DNA of 64,000 bases from Mumia sp. Pv4-285 (GTDB taxonomy: Bacteria > Actinomycetota > Actinomycetes > Propionibacteriales > Nocardioidaceae), in contig NZ_CP162023.1 of NCBI RefSeq assembly GCF_041320275.1, positions 3,286,001 to 3,350,000 on the forward strand. The letters are read 5' to 3'. Made by a program: the position numbers and the translations under genes. Under the pieces are notes generated by a model that searched no databases, was not told the DNA's origin, and saw only the letters and a list, made by a program, of their open reading frames with translations. Each line of letters starts with the position of its first letter. Position 1 is the first letter of the stretch. Positions 32,205-40,480 of the stretch are shown here, in pieces.

Positions 32205-33138
32205 GGTGCTGACGCTCGGTGAAGCGATGGGCTGCCTCCGCAGCGCCGGACGGGTGAACCTCGGGGACGCGGTGAGTCTGGGCGTCGCAGGTGCCGAGAG
32301 CAACGTCGCGATCGGGCTGGCTCGCCTGGGGCACGCGTGCCGGTGGGTCGGAGCCGTCGGGCCCGACCAGATCGGGGAGCTCGTCGTTCGTACGCTCACG
32401 GCGGAGGGCGTCGACGTCTCGTGCGTCCGCCGCAGGCCCGAACCGACCGGCATCGTCGTCTTCGAGGAACGACTCGGCGGCCTGACGCGGGTCGACTACC
32501 ACCGGCGCCACTCGGCCGGGAGCATGGTCTCTGTCGAGGACGTGACCGCTGCGTTCGCCGACGATGCTCCGCAGATCGTCCACCTCACGGGGCTCACGAT
32601 GGCTCTCAGCCCCGCAGCGGCGGACGCGGTCCGCGCCGCCGCACGTCAGGCCCGCGACCACGGCGCCCTGGTGTCTCTCGACGTCAACCACCGCAGTCGT
32701 CTGTGGTCGGCCGAGGATGCTCGATCGGCGTTGGCGACCCTGGCAGGCTTGGCCGACGTCGTCATCGCGTCCGAGGACGAGCTGCCGCTCGTCGCGACCG
32801 CAGAGTCGCTCGCCGACCAGGCCGCGCAACTGCTCGAGCACGGCGCGCGCACCGTCGTGGTGAAGCACGGCGCGGAGGGCGCAACCTCGTACTCGACCGA
32901 CGGAGTCATGCACTCCCCCGCTCGTCGGGTGAGCGTCGTCGACACCGTCGGCGCGGGAGACGCGTTCGTGGCCGGCTACCTGTCGGGCGTGCTCGACGGG
33001 CTGTCCGAGACTGCCCGTCTCCTTCGCGCCAACACCGTCGGCGCCTTCGCGGTGGGCTCCCGCGGCGACTGGGAAGGGCTTCCTACCAGGGAGGAGCTCC
33101 CCCTGCTCGACGTGGCGCCCGGCGAGGCCGTGCGGTGA
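32197..33138 (+). CDS. PfkB-family sugar kinase, probable 2-keto-3-deoxy-sugar-acid kinase
   Basis: This 313-residue ribokinase-fold enzyme starts MPEVLTLGEAMGCLRSAGRVNLGDAVSLGVAGAESNVAIGLARLG, has the substrate segment YHRRHSAGS and ends in the PfkB signature VDTVGAGDAFVAGYLSG with the catalytic aspartate near residue 254. The RxxSAGS segment resembles KDG kinases. The ATG at 32197 has GGAAGGAG upstream and overlaps the aldolase stop. Phosphorylation of a keto-deoxy acid for the aldolase before it is the likely role. Confidence 0.85.
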   Translation: MPEVLTLGEAMGCLRSAGRVNLGDAVSLGVAGAESNVAIGLARLGHACRWVGAVGPDQIGELVVRTLTAEGVDVSCVRRRPEPTGIVVFEERLGGLTRVDYHRRHSAGSMVSVEDVTAAFADDAPQIVHLTGLTMALSPAAADAVRAAARQARDHGALVSLDVNHRSRLWSAEDARSALATLAGLADVVIASEDELPLVATAESLADQAAQLLEHGARTVVVKHGAEGATSYSTDGVMHSPARRVSVVDTVGAGDAFVAGYLSGVLDGLSETARLLRANTVGAFAVGSRGDWEGLPTREELPLLDVAPGEAVR

Positions 33139-33168
33139 TGCCGCCCGCGTGAGCGAGCGGCATCACCG
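33133..33168. terminator. Bidirectional terminator between kinase and RidA genes
   Basis: CGGTGATGCCGC (33133-33144) pairs perfectly with 33157-33168 around a 12-nt loop, making a 12-bp stem. It includes the kinase stop codon and ends 8 nt before the convergent RidA stop. No T-run is present. Confidence 0.75.
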
Positions 33169-33175
33169 AGGTCGG

Positions 33176-33595
33176 TCACACTGCGGGCGGCCCGCAGCCC
33201 TTCACCGCCATCACGTCGATCTCCACCAGGATCCCGCCGAGCTCCGATCCCGCCGTCGTCCGCACGGGCAGGGGCTCGGTGAAGAACTCGCGGTACGCCG
33301 CGTCGAACGCGTCCCAGTCACGCTCGACGTCCGCCAGGTGTGCGGTGACCTTCACCGTGTCCTGCAGGTCCGCACCGGAAGCGGCGAGGGCGGCGGCGAC
33401 GTTGCGCAGCGTCTGACGCGTCTGCTCTGCCACGTCGTCACCTCCGACGAGCTCGCGCGTCACCGGATCGACCGGCCCGAAGCCGGCGGTGACGACGAGA
33501 TCGCCGACCACCACCGCCTGCGAGTACCAGCCTCGGGGCGCAGGGGCCTGCGCCGTGCTGACGCTCTCCTTCTTGTGCCGGCTCATGGCCGTCAC
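33176..33595 (-). CDS. RidA/YjgF-family protein
   Basis: This 139-residue protein has the RidA core: YSQAVVVGDLVVTAGFGPVDP, AEQTRQTLRNVAAALAASGADLQDTVKVTAHLADV, FDAAYREFF and a late LGGILVEIDVMAVKG. The arginine that binds the carboxylate in deaminating RidA (normally in PVRTT) is present in PLPVRTTAGS. The family deaminates reactive enamines or imines. GTG at 33595 overlaps the previous stop (GTGA); ATG at 33586 is an alternative. Its position at the end of an operon of exported proteins is unusual, since RidA is cytoplasmic. Confidence 0.82.
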   Translation of the reverse strand: MTAMSRHKKESVSTAQAPAPRGWYSQAVVVGDLVVTAGFGPVDPVTRELVGGDDVAEQTRQTLRNVAAALAASGADLQDTVKVTAHLADVERDWDAFDAAYREFFTEPLPVRTTAGSELGGILVEIDVMAVKGCGPPAV

Positions 33596-35439
33596 ATCCC
33601 GAACGAGATCGCGGACTCGAAACCGTTTCCGCCGAAGCGGCGCGGCGCCGTCCAGGGGTTGCTGGCGGTCGCGCCGTTGCCTGGATGGATCCAGACCGAC
33701 CCCGAGGAGTCACGTACGACGAGGTCAGGGTGGCCCGTCCCGTCGACGTGGGCGACGTCGAGCGACGTCACACCGGACCAGTCGCCGTCGATGGTGATCG
33801 GGTCTCCGGTCGCGGTCGGGAAGACCCACAGCGAGCCGTCGTTCTCGAGATCGACCAGGTCGGCATACCCGTCGTCGTCGAAGTCGTGGAGCGCGAGCTG
33901 CGAGGCCTGCTGCCAGTTGCTGCCGACCCACACTCGCGGGTCCCAGGGGAAGCTCGTCGTCGAGCCGTTGCCCGGGTAGGCGTAGAGGTCACCGCCCGGC
34001 TGCCGTCCGACGAGGTCCGACTTGCCGTCGCCTGTCACGTCACCCGCGAGGATCATGTCGAAGATGTTCCATCCGGTGCCGGCGAAGTACCGGCTCGGCC
34101 ACGGGTTCCCGGTCGCCGCACCGTTGTGGAGATAGATCCACAGCGTGCCGTTGGCCGCCGCGCGGTCGAGGACGAGGAGATCCTGACGGCCGTCGCCGTT
34201 CACGTCGTCGACGAGGATCCGAGAGGCGAATCCCCACTCGGTGCCGGCGGCGCGCAAGGTGGTCCAAGGGTTGCCCGACGTCGACCCGTTGTTCGGAAGG
34301 ACGAACAAGCTCTGTCCGGTCCCGAGGCGTGCTGCCAGCTCGGGCCGCCCGTCACCGTCGACGTCGCCCACGAGGATCCCGGTCGCATAGGTGAACCCGC
34401 TGCCTGCCGGGAAGCTGGTCGACGGCGACCACATGCTGCCCGGTGTGGTGCCGAGGCTGGGGTGGACCCGGAGCGTCCCCGACTCCGTGCGCGCGATGAT
34501 GTCCGGCCTGCCGTCCGCGGTGACGTCGGCGAGCTCGAGCCGGTCACCCAGTCCGAAGCCGGTCACGCCGGTGACGATCGACGTCCAGAAGTTCGACGTC
34601 GTCGCTCCGTTGTGCGGATACACGAGGATGTTGCCGCTGCCGTCGCGCGCGACGATGTCGGGGTTGCCGTCACCCGTCGCGTCGCCGAGCATCAGGGCGT
34701 TCGCGAGGTTCCAGCCGGTGCCCGACCAGATCGGCGACTGCGTCCACGGGTTCGACGTCGTCGAGCCGTTGCCGCGGTAGACCCAAAGCGTCCCGCCCGA
34801 GTTGGATGGATCGCGGACGAGAAGGTCGGCAGACCCGTCGCCGGTGACGTCTCCGACCCGGATCGTGTCGGCCAGGTTCCATCCCGTCCCCGCGTGGACC
34901 CGTGTGGTCCACGGATCGGCTGGGTCGCCGTTGTTGGGATAGATCCACAGGGTCCCCCCGTCGGCACCAGGGTCGCGGACGATCAGGTCGTCCTTCGCAT
35001 CTCCCGTGACGTCGGCGAGGACCGCGAGGTCGGCGAACTCCCATCGTGTGGCCGTCGTCCGGTAGGTCTCCTCCCACGGGTTGGACGTCGTCGACCCGGT
35101 GGTGTCGTAGATGCGGATCGCCCCGGCGTCGGCGGCGGACATCTGCGCGACGAGGTCGGCGCGGCCATCACCGGTGACATCCGGAGGAAGGGCGCTCGCC
35201 GCGAGCGAGCGCGCGGTGTTCTCGCCGGCCGCTGCCGACGGCGTACGCGGTGCCTTCTTGTTCGTCCCTCGCTCGAGGAGACGATCGGCGTTCCACGTCG
35301 GCTCGGCCTTCTTGTGGTGGCGGACCTTGTCGCGTCCGTCGCGTGGCGTGGCGCTCGCCTCGGCGGCGTGCGTGCCCGAGAGCCCGACGACTAGCGCGGT
35401 CGCGAGCACGCCGGTGCGCGTGAGTGACTTCTGGGACAT
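33592..35439 (-). CDS. Secreted FG-GAP/VCBS beta-propeller protein
   Basis: This 615-residue protein has a signal peptide (MSQKSLTRTGVLATALVVGLSGTHAAEASA) and a short basic linker. About ten repeats of roughly 50 residues follow, each opening with a calcium-loop motif such as DVTGDGRADL, DVTGDGSADL, DVDGDGRPEL or DFDDDGYADL, and most contain a TLWIYxxNG...NPW element. I find no catalytic domain. The repeats probably form one or two propellers that bind carbohydrate or protein outside the cell. The ATG at 35439 overlaps the upstream stop by one base (TGATG). It belongs to the exported operon led by the GH43-like gene. Confidence 0.85.
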   Translation of the reverse strand: MSQKSLTRTGVLATALVVGLSGTHAAEASATPRDGRDKVRHHKKAEPTWNADRLLERGTNKKAPRTPSAAAGENTARSLAASALPPDVTGDGRADLVAQMSAADAGAIRIYDTTGSTTSNPWEETYRTTATRWEFADLAVLADVTGDAKDDLIVRDPGADGGTLWIYPNNGDPADPWTTRVHAGTGWNLADTIRVGDVTGDGSADLLVRDPSNSGGTLWVYRGNGSTTSNPWTQSPIWSGTGWNLANALMLGDATGDGNPDIVARDGSGNILVYPHNGATTSNFWTSIVTGVTGFGLGDRLELADVTADGRPDIIARTESGTLRVHPSLGTTPGSMWSPSTSFPAGSGFTYATGILVGDVDGDGRPELAARLGTGQSLFVLPNNGSTSGNPWTTLRAAGTEWGFASRILVDDVNGDGRQDLLVLDRAAANGTLWIYLHNGAATGNPWPSRYFAGTGWNIFDMILAGDVTGDGKSDLVGRQPGGDLYAYPGNGSTTSFPWDPRVWVGSNWQQASQLALHDFDDDGYADLVDLENDGSLWVFPTATGDPITIDGDWSGVTSLDVAHVDGTGHPDLVVRDSSGSVWIHPGNGATASNPWTAPRRFGGNGFESAISFGM

Positions 35440-37898
35440 CAGAGGACGATCCTCTCCTGTGCGCGGTACTTGCGGCCGTTGACCTTGATCCACTTCACGC
35501 CCGAGCCGGGGACGCCGTGCAGGACGACCTTGCGGGGCGGGTGGTGCCACCGCCCCTTCCAGCGGACGTCGAGAGTCCGCCCGTCCTGCGAGAGCTCGAA
35601 CGCGAGGTCGACCTGGCCGTACGTGGTCGGGACGTTGAGGAACTCGGTCTTCTGCTCGGACGAGAGCCACTCGTTCGGACACATCCGCATCAGGTGCAGA
35701 TCCTGAGGTGAGATCGAGTCGTCGATCACGGAGTGCAGGACCGACCACACGACGATCGGATGGCTGAAGAGGTTGCCGTAGATCGCGTGCCGGTGCTCGC
35801 TGGAGATGTAGGTGTCCTGCGACAGTCCACCGACCAGCAGTCCGTACATCCCTTCCAGGTAGCGGTCGCGGTCACCGAGCTCCCAGTTGTGGAACATGTT
35901 CCAGCTGTAGCAAGGCTCGCTCGACGACTGCTCGTGGTCGAGGACCGCCCGATAGAGCGCCGAGTGGTGCACGGGGTCGAACAGCTTCGTGTTGGGACCG
36001 ACCCGGAAGAACTCGACGAACGACCTCATCAACGGGTCGGAGGCCGGCATCAGGCCCGCCCACACCGACATCAACGCTCCGGTGTCGAGCATCGTGAAGT
36101 CGTCCCACACGCCTTCGCCCGCGAACTGCGGCGGGAACACCGGCCACTCCTTGCCGTCCTCGTCGGTCCACTTCTTCGAGCGGTCTGCGAGTGCGTGGAT
36201 GGCCTCGACGAAGGTCTGCTTGAAGCCGTCGGCGAACGCGGCGAACTCGGCTGCCCTCGGATGCTGCTCCCGCTCCAGCAGCGTGATCGCGGAGCGCAGG
36301 CCCTTGTACGTGAAGCACTGGGCGATGAAGCCCTGCGTCTCCACCCCCTCGTCGGTCGAGTGACCCGGCGGCATGATGCCCTTCACGCCGTCGTGGTTCG
36401 TCCTCGCGCAGGCGTCGACGATGTAGTCGCACGCCTTCACGATCGGCTCGACCCACCGGTCGATGAACTCCCGTCGGTCGGTGACAAGGGCGTGGGTGCT
36501 CAAGATCTCGAGGATCGCGCCGTGATCGCTCATCCAGTCGATCGACTGCAGGGTCTTCGGAGTCGAGAGGTAGCCGGGGTACGACCCCTCGGGGAACACC
36601 GAGCTGGGCGGTTTGCGCGTCCCCTGCGTGACCATGTAGATCTCCGCATGCTTCTCGACCACGTCGTGGTAGCCGAGCCGGTCGAGGAACATGTGGCTGA
36701 CCATCGACGTCGGCGTGCTCCAGAGCACGTCGTACGCGTACGAACCGGAGAGGAACGAGTAGAGCCCGGTGTCCGGACTCTTCTCGGCGACGATCTCCGC
36801 GAGCTGGGGGCCTCGCCGCAGCACCTGGTTGACGTAGTTCTCGGGCGTGCGGACAGTCGCCACCGTGGCCTCACGCTGCTGCCAGTACGCCTCGCACTCG
36901 GCGAGCACCGCATCGCGCCCGGGAGCGATCTCGGCCTTCACGTCGGCGAGCGGCTGCGGGAGCATCGGGATCTGGAGGTCGACGTGGGCGCCGACCTTCA
37001 CCGGCAGTCCGAGCCGCAGGTCGTACACGCCGTCCCGCCCGGAGTTCTCCTCCATGGCGATGGTGCCCTTCTCGGCGGTGGTCACCATGAGGCGTACGTT
37101 GTCGTCCTTGTCGGTGATCGGGACGGTGATCGCCTTGCCGGCGGGGTTCCATACCCGCTGCATCGTCAGGCCACCAGCGATCGGCGCCTCGTCCGGCACG
37201 ACGGTCAGCGGGACGCCGTTCTCCTGCTCGTACGGGCCGCGGGGCTTCATGTACGCCTTGCTCAGCCACAGCTGGAACGTGAAGTCCTTCGGCGCCTTCA
37301 CCGGATCGACGTACACGACCTCGAATCGGACCCAGGCATAGATCGGTTCGACCGCGGTCTCCACGTCACCCCCGCCCGGGATGTGGCCGAAGACGGTCTG
37401 CCGGATGATCAGGCCCTCCTGGCGGCGGTACTCCGTCCACAGGACCGGCGCGTCGCGGTCTTCCTCCCAGCCCTGCTTGCGGAACCCGAGGTCGTCGTCC
37501 CACACCTCGTGCACCGACGTCGGGAAGCTCGGGAAGCCGCCCCCACGCTGCGGCATGACGACCGTGAGCTGGAAGTTCTTGCCGAAGTACGGCTGAGTGT
37601 TGGGCTTTGCCGCGATCACCCAGCTCGGGTCGCAGATGAGCGCGCCGTTGTAGATCGAGTTGAAGCGGAACAGGTGCCCCTTCCACCCGATCGGCGTCCA
37701 CACGTTGCGCTGCGGGAGCCACCAGTGCTTGGCGTTCTCGACGTTCGGCTCGGGGCTGCCGGGGCCGAGCGCGGTCGAGACGAAGGTGTCGGCCGCCGCC
37801 TCGGGCACGAGCGCTTTCGGAGCGGCGACGACGAGTGCACCTCCTGCCGCCACCCCGCCGCTGAGTTGGAGAATCCGTCTTCTGGATACGTCGGTCAT
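35439..37898 (-). CDS. Tat-exported probable (alpha/alpha)6 glycosidase-like protein, family unassigned
   Basis: This 819-residue protein has a Tat signal (MTDVSRRRILQLSGGVAAGGALVVAAPKA). After a beta-rich N-terminal domain of about 330 residues comes a helical region with SYAYDVLWSTPTSMVSHMFLDRLG, GIMPPGHSTDEGVETQGFIAQCFTYKGLR and CYSWNMFHNWELGDRDRYLEGMYGLL, which looks like a six-hairpin toroid as in GH15/78/94-type enzymes. A short C-terminal beta segment follows. I cannot name a family. Conserved-looking acidic residues (DEGVE, WELGDRD) are candidate catalytic sites. It follows the GH43-like gene by 44 nt. Export as a folded protein suggests extracellular glycan or glycoside breakdown. 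Confidence 0.68.
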   Translation of the reverse strand: MTDVSRRRILQLSGGVAAGGALVVAAPKALVPEAAADTFVSTALGPGSPEPNVENAKHWWLPQRNVWTPIGWKGHLFRFNSIYNGALICDPSWVIAAKPNTQPYFGKNFQLTVVMPQRGGGFPSFPTSVHEVWDDDLGFRKQGWEEDRDAPVLWTEYRRQEGLIIRQTVFGHIPGGGDVETAVEPIYAWVRFEVVYVDPVKAPKDFTFQLWLSKAYMKPRGPYEQENGVPLTVVPDEAPIAGGLTMQRVWNPAGKAITVPITDKDDNVRLMVTTAEKGTIAMEENSGRDGVYDLRLGLPVKVGAHVDLQIPMLPQPLADVKAEIAPGRDAVLAECEAYWQQREATVATVRTPENYVNQVLRRGPQLAEIVAEKSPDTGLYSFLSGSYAYDVLWSTPTSMVSHMFLDRLGYHDVVEKHAEIYMVTQGTRKPPSSVFPEGSYPGYLSTPKTLQSIDWMSDHGAILEILSTHALVTDRREFIDRWVEPIVKACDYIVDACARTNHDGVKGIMPPGHSTDEGVETQGFIAQCFTYKGLRSAITLLEREQHPRAAEFAAFADGFKQTFVEAIHALADRSKKWTDEDGKEWPVFPPQFAGEGVWDDFTMLDTGALMSVWAGLMPASDPLMRSFVEFFRVGPNTKLFDPVHHSALYRAVLDHEQSSSEPCYSWNMFHNWELGDRDRYLEGMYGLLVGGLSQDTYISSEHRHAIYGNLFSHPIVVWSVLHSVIDDSISPQDLHLMRMCPNEWLSSEQKTEFLNVPTTYGQVDLAFELSQDGRTLDVRWKGRWHHPPRKVVLHGVPGSGVKWIKVNGRKYRAQERIVL

Positions 37899-37942
37899 GC
37901 CAGCCTCCCTGGATCGAACTTCTGGACGTGTGTGGGTCGCGG

Positions 37943-39679
37943 TCAGAGGAAGAAGGTGCGCGCCGGATCGACGAACCCGCCGGCGACGATCACGGAGATG
38001 CCGTAGGGCCGGACCGCGAAGCCGCCGTCGTTGTGCCAGGCACGGACGTCACCGTTGGCGAGGATGACCGCCACCTCGGCACGGCCGTCGTCATCGAGGT
38101 CGGCGAAGCGCAGCCGCGACGGATCGGTGAAGCCGTCCGCGACCACGACCGACGTCCCGTACGGAGAGGAAGCGAAGCCGGCGTCGTTGTGCCAGGCCCA
38201 GACGTCACCGTTCGGCTGGACGAGGGTGATCTCCGCCCGGCCGTCGGCATCGAGATCGGTGAACGTCGTGCGGTCGGGGGTGAACCCGGCGGCGATGACG
38301 ACCGAGTTGCCGTACGGGTTCGCACTGAACGCGCCGTCGTTGTGCCAGGCCCACACCTCGCCGTTGGGCTGGATGGAGATGAGCTCAGCACGACCGTCGT
38401 CGTCGAGGTCGGCGAAGCGGACCCGCGACGGATCGGTGAAACCCGCCGCGATGACGTGCGACTGCCCGAACGGCGAGGCCGCGAACCCGCCGTCGTTGTG
38501 CCAGGCGCGGATCTGGCCGTCGGACTGGACGTGGATCATCTCAACCAAGCCGTCGTCGTCGAGGTCGGCAAACCGCAGCCGCTCGGGGGCGTACCCGCTG
38601 GTGATGACGGTCGAGCTGCCGTACGGGTTCGCGAGGAAGCCCCCGTCGTTGTGCCAGGCGCGGACGTCGCCGGACGCTTCGACGTACGCGATCTCGGAAC
38701 GCATGTCGCCGTCCAGCGACGACGCTCGGCGCCCGCCTTGGACGGGAGTCGTGCCGGCCCACGAAAGGTCGATCGAGAACATGTGGCGCGCGCCGCTCAC
38801 CCACCCGTGGAAGACGAACTTGTCGCCGCCGGTGAGCCCGTCCGCAGCGGTGACGACGTCGCCTCCGCCCGGTCCGCAGATGCCGGAGTTCCCTTGCGTC
38901 ATCAGGACCTGACCGGTCGCCCAGGGGCCGTTGAGACTGGGTGCCGAGGAGAAGTAGGTCGAGTAGCCGCACCCTCCGTAGCCGCCGGCGGAGTAGACCA
39001 GCGTGTACGAGCTGCCGCGCTGTACGAGGTCCGGAGCCTCGATGACGGATCCGGCGGGCGTGGTGATCAGTGCGGTCGCGGCGCCGACGAGCGCTGTCCC
39101 ATTGTTCGTCGTCTGACTGAGCCACAGTGTCGACGACTGCCCTATCGCGTTGCCGTCGTTCTTCCAGAGGAGATAGCGCGTCCCGTTCGCGGCGACGAAC
39201 GTGTTCGCATCGATCGCACCACCTTGGGACAGGGGGCAGATCAGCGGTCCGCCGGCTGCAGGCGTGAACGGGCCCAGCGGCGACGTCGCGGTGGCGACGC
39301 CGATGCACTGCCGACCAGAGGACGCGTGGCGCGCCGTGTACGTCATGGTGAGCGTTCCGTCGGGGTTGGGTTGCACGTCGGGCGCCCAGGTCGCCCCGGC
39401 CTGCGCCCAGCTCGGCGACGGCCCACCCGGCATCGCGTCCCCCCGTACGGTCCACGGCCCGTCGATCGTCGGGGCGCTGGCGACCGGGACGTGGCGGAAG
39501 TTGTTGGTCGCGTAGGCGTACCAGGTGTTGCCGACCCTCACGATCTCGGGATCGGGGAAGTCCTCGGCGATGAGAGTCTTGGGCACCTCCAGCGCGCGTG
39601 CGGGAGAGAACGTCATCGTGACGGCCGCCATCACCGCGAGCACGGTGAGGACCCTTCGTACGTGCCTTCTGGACCTCAT
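37943..39679 (-). CDS. Secreted GH43-like five-blade propeller with C-terminal VCBS repeats
   Basis: This 578-residue protein has a Sec signal (MRSRRHVRRVLTVLAVMAAVTMTFSPARA). The N-terminal domain (about 35-320) follows glycoside hydrolase family 43: DFPDPEIVRVGNTWYAYAT gives the base aspartate, SQGGAIDANTFVAANGTRYLLW the middle aspartate and GSVIEAPDLVQRG the acid glutamate. Five near-identical repeats of about 52 residues follow (RFADLDDDGRAE...AWHNDGGF...PYG). Likely substrates are arabinosides, xylosides or similar glycans. It is the first gene of the exported operon. An IclR-like operator lies 33 nt upstream. Confidence 0.84.
   Translation of the reverse strand: MRSRRHVRRVLTVLAVMAAVTMTFSPARALEVPKTLIAEDFPDPEIVRVGNTWYAYATNNFRHVPVASAPTIDGPWTVRGDAMPGGPSPSWAQAGATWAPDVQPNPDGTLTMTYTARHASSGRQCIGVATATSPLGPFTPAAGGPLICPLSQGGAIDANTFVAANGTRYLLWKNDGNAIGQSSTLWLSQTTNNGTALVGAATALITTPAGSVIEAPDLVQRGSSYTLVYSAGGYGGCGYSTYFSSAPSLNGPWATGQVLMTQGNSGICGPGGGDVVTAADGLTGGDKFVFHGWVSGARHMFSIDLSWAGTTPVQGGRRASSLDGDMRSEIAYVEASGDVRAWHNDGGFLANPYGSSTVITSGYAPERLRFADLDDDGLVEMIHVQSDGQIRAWHNDGGFAASPFGQSHVIAAGFTDPSRVRFADLDDDGRAELISIQPNGEVWAWHNDGAFSANPYGNSVVIAAGFTPDRTTFTDLDADGRAEITLVQPNGDVWAWHNDAGFASSPYGTSVVVADGFTDPSRLRFADLDDDGRAEVAVILANGDVRAWHNDGGFAVRPYGISVIVAGGFVDPARTFFL
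37946..38720 (-). repeat. Five tandem ~52-codon VCBS-type repeats in the GH43-like gene
   Basis: Each unit reads approximately RFADLDDDGRAE, then QPNGEVWAWHNDGGF, then PYG and a hydrophobic VVIAAGF. Units differ by few residues, and the DNA recurs every ~153-156 bp (for example repeated GTTGTGCCAGGC). The array could expand or contract by recombination. Confidence 0.8.
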
Positions 39680-39711
39680 GACAGCTCCCTCAGCGCAATG
39701 TTTCGGTATTT

Positions 39712-39726
39712 CGGAAATGTCTTCCG
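39712..39726. promoter_or_regulatory. IclR-like operator B (upstream of exported glycosidase operon)
   Basis: CGGAAAT-G-TCTTCCG pairs at 5 of 7 arm positions and shares CGGAAATG..TTCCGAT with operator C. It lies between the GH43-like start (39679) and the divergent methyltransferase (39794). Confidence 0.68.
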
Positions 39727-39793
39727 ATTACCGTGCGATAACAATGGCACTAGGTCCGGCCGCTGGCAAGGGCGGCGAGGGTAGTCTCTTGCC

Positions 39794-40399
39794 GTGACCA
39801 CGGTGGATGTCGGCGCTGCGTACGACGAACGCGCCGACGAGTACACCGAGCTGCTCGGAACGGTTGACCAGATGGCGCGTCAGGATCGAGCGACGATCGA
39901 ACGGTGGCAGGCCGGCATCGATGGGAGGATCCTCGACGCCGGGTGCGGCCCAGGTCACTGGACCGAGCTGCTGTCCCAGGACGGCACGCGCACCGTGATG
40001 GGGGTCGATGCGTCTGCTCGCTTCATCTCCGCGGCGCGACGGAACTTCTCGCACCCAGCCTTCTCGCGAGGCGACCTCGCCGCGCTGCCGATGGGGTCTG
40101 GCTCTGTCGACGGCATCCTGTCCTGGTACTCGATCATCCACACCCCGCCTGCGGCGGTTCCTACGATCATCGGCGAGTTCGCCCGCGTCCTGGCTCCCGG
40201 CGGATCCGTCCTGCTCGGATTCTTCGACGGCGAACCCGGCGCAGCGTTCGACCACGCGGTGACGACCGCGTACTACTGGTCCGCGGAAGCGCTCGGTGCG
40301 CTGCTGACGCCGTTCGGATTCGTCGTCGAGAGGAGCTCGGCCCGCCAGGATCCCGGCGTCCGACGGCAGGGCGACCTGACGGCGAAGCTCGCAGCCTGA
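39794..40399 (+). CDS. Class I SAM-dependent methyltransferase
   Basis: This 201-residue protein has SAM motif I in RILDAGCGPGHWTELL at about residue 46, the acidic motif II in VMGVDASARFI, and post-motif segments RGDLAALPMGSGSVDGILSWYSIIHTP and VLAPGGSVLLGFF. It is a small methyltransferase 11/25 type enzyme with no recognisable substrate domain. The GTG start at 39794 follows a GAGGG-containing leader. It is divergent from the glycosidase operon and convergent with the DUF1254 gene. Its role in either neighbourhood is unclear. Confidence 0.85.
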   Translation: MTTVDVGAAYDERADEYTELLGTVDQMARQDRATIERWQAGIDGRILDAGCGPGHWTELLSQDGTRTVMGVDASARFISAARRNFSHPAFSRGDLAALPMGSGSVDGILSWYSIIHTPPAAVPTIIGEFARVLAPGGSVLLGFFDGEPGAAFDHAVTTAYYWSAEALGALLTPFGFVVERSSARQDPGVRRQGDLTAKLAA

Positions 40400-40480
40400 A
40401 CGCCGGGCGTGGTCACCGCGGCAGCTGTCCCGGCGAGGGCATCGGGGACCACATGCCTGCGTCCCAGTTGGAAACTGCAG

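Noticed and set aside
35733-38006. 757-codon plus-strand open frame opposite the Tat-exported protein
   Set aside because: It has shadow-frame composition (Arg/Val/Asp/His-rich), no ribosome site and no recognisable domain; the minus-strand gene is supported by signal peptide and overlaps.
40401-40435. Terminator after the methyltransferase gene
   Set aside because: CGCCGGG/CCCGGCG pairs over 7 bp with a 21-nt loop, a stem expected often by chance in such GC-rich DNA.
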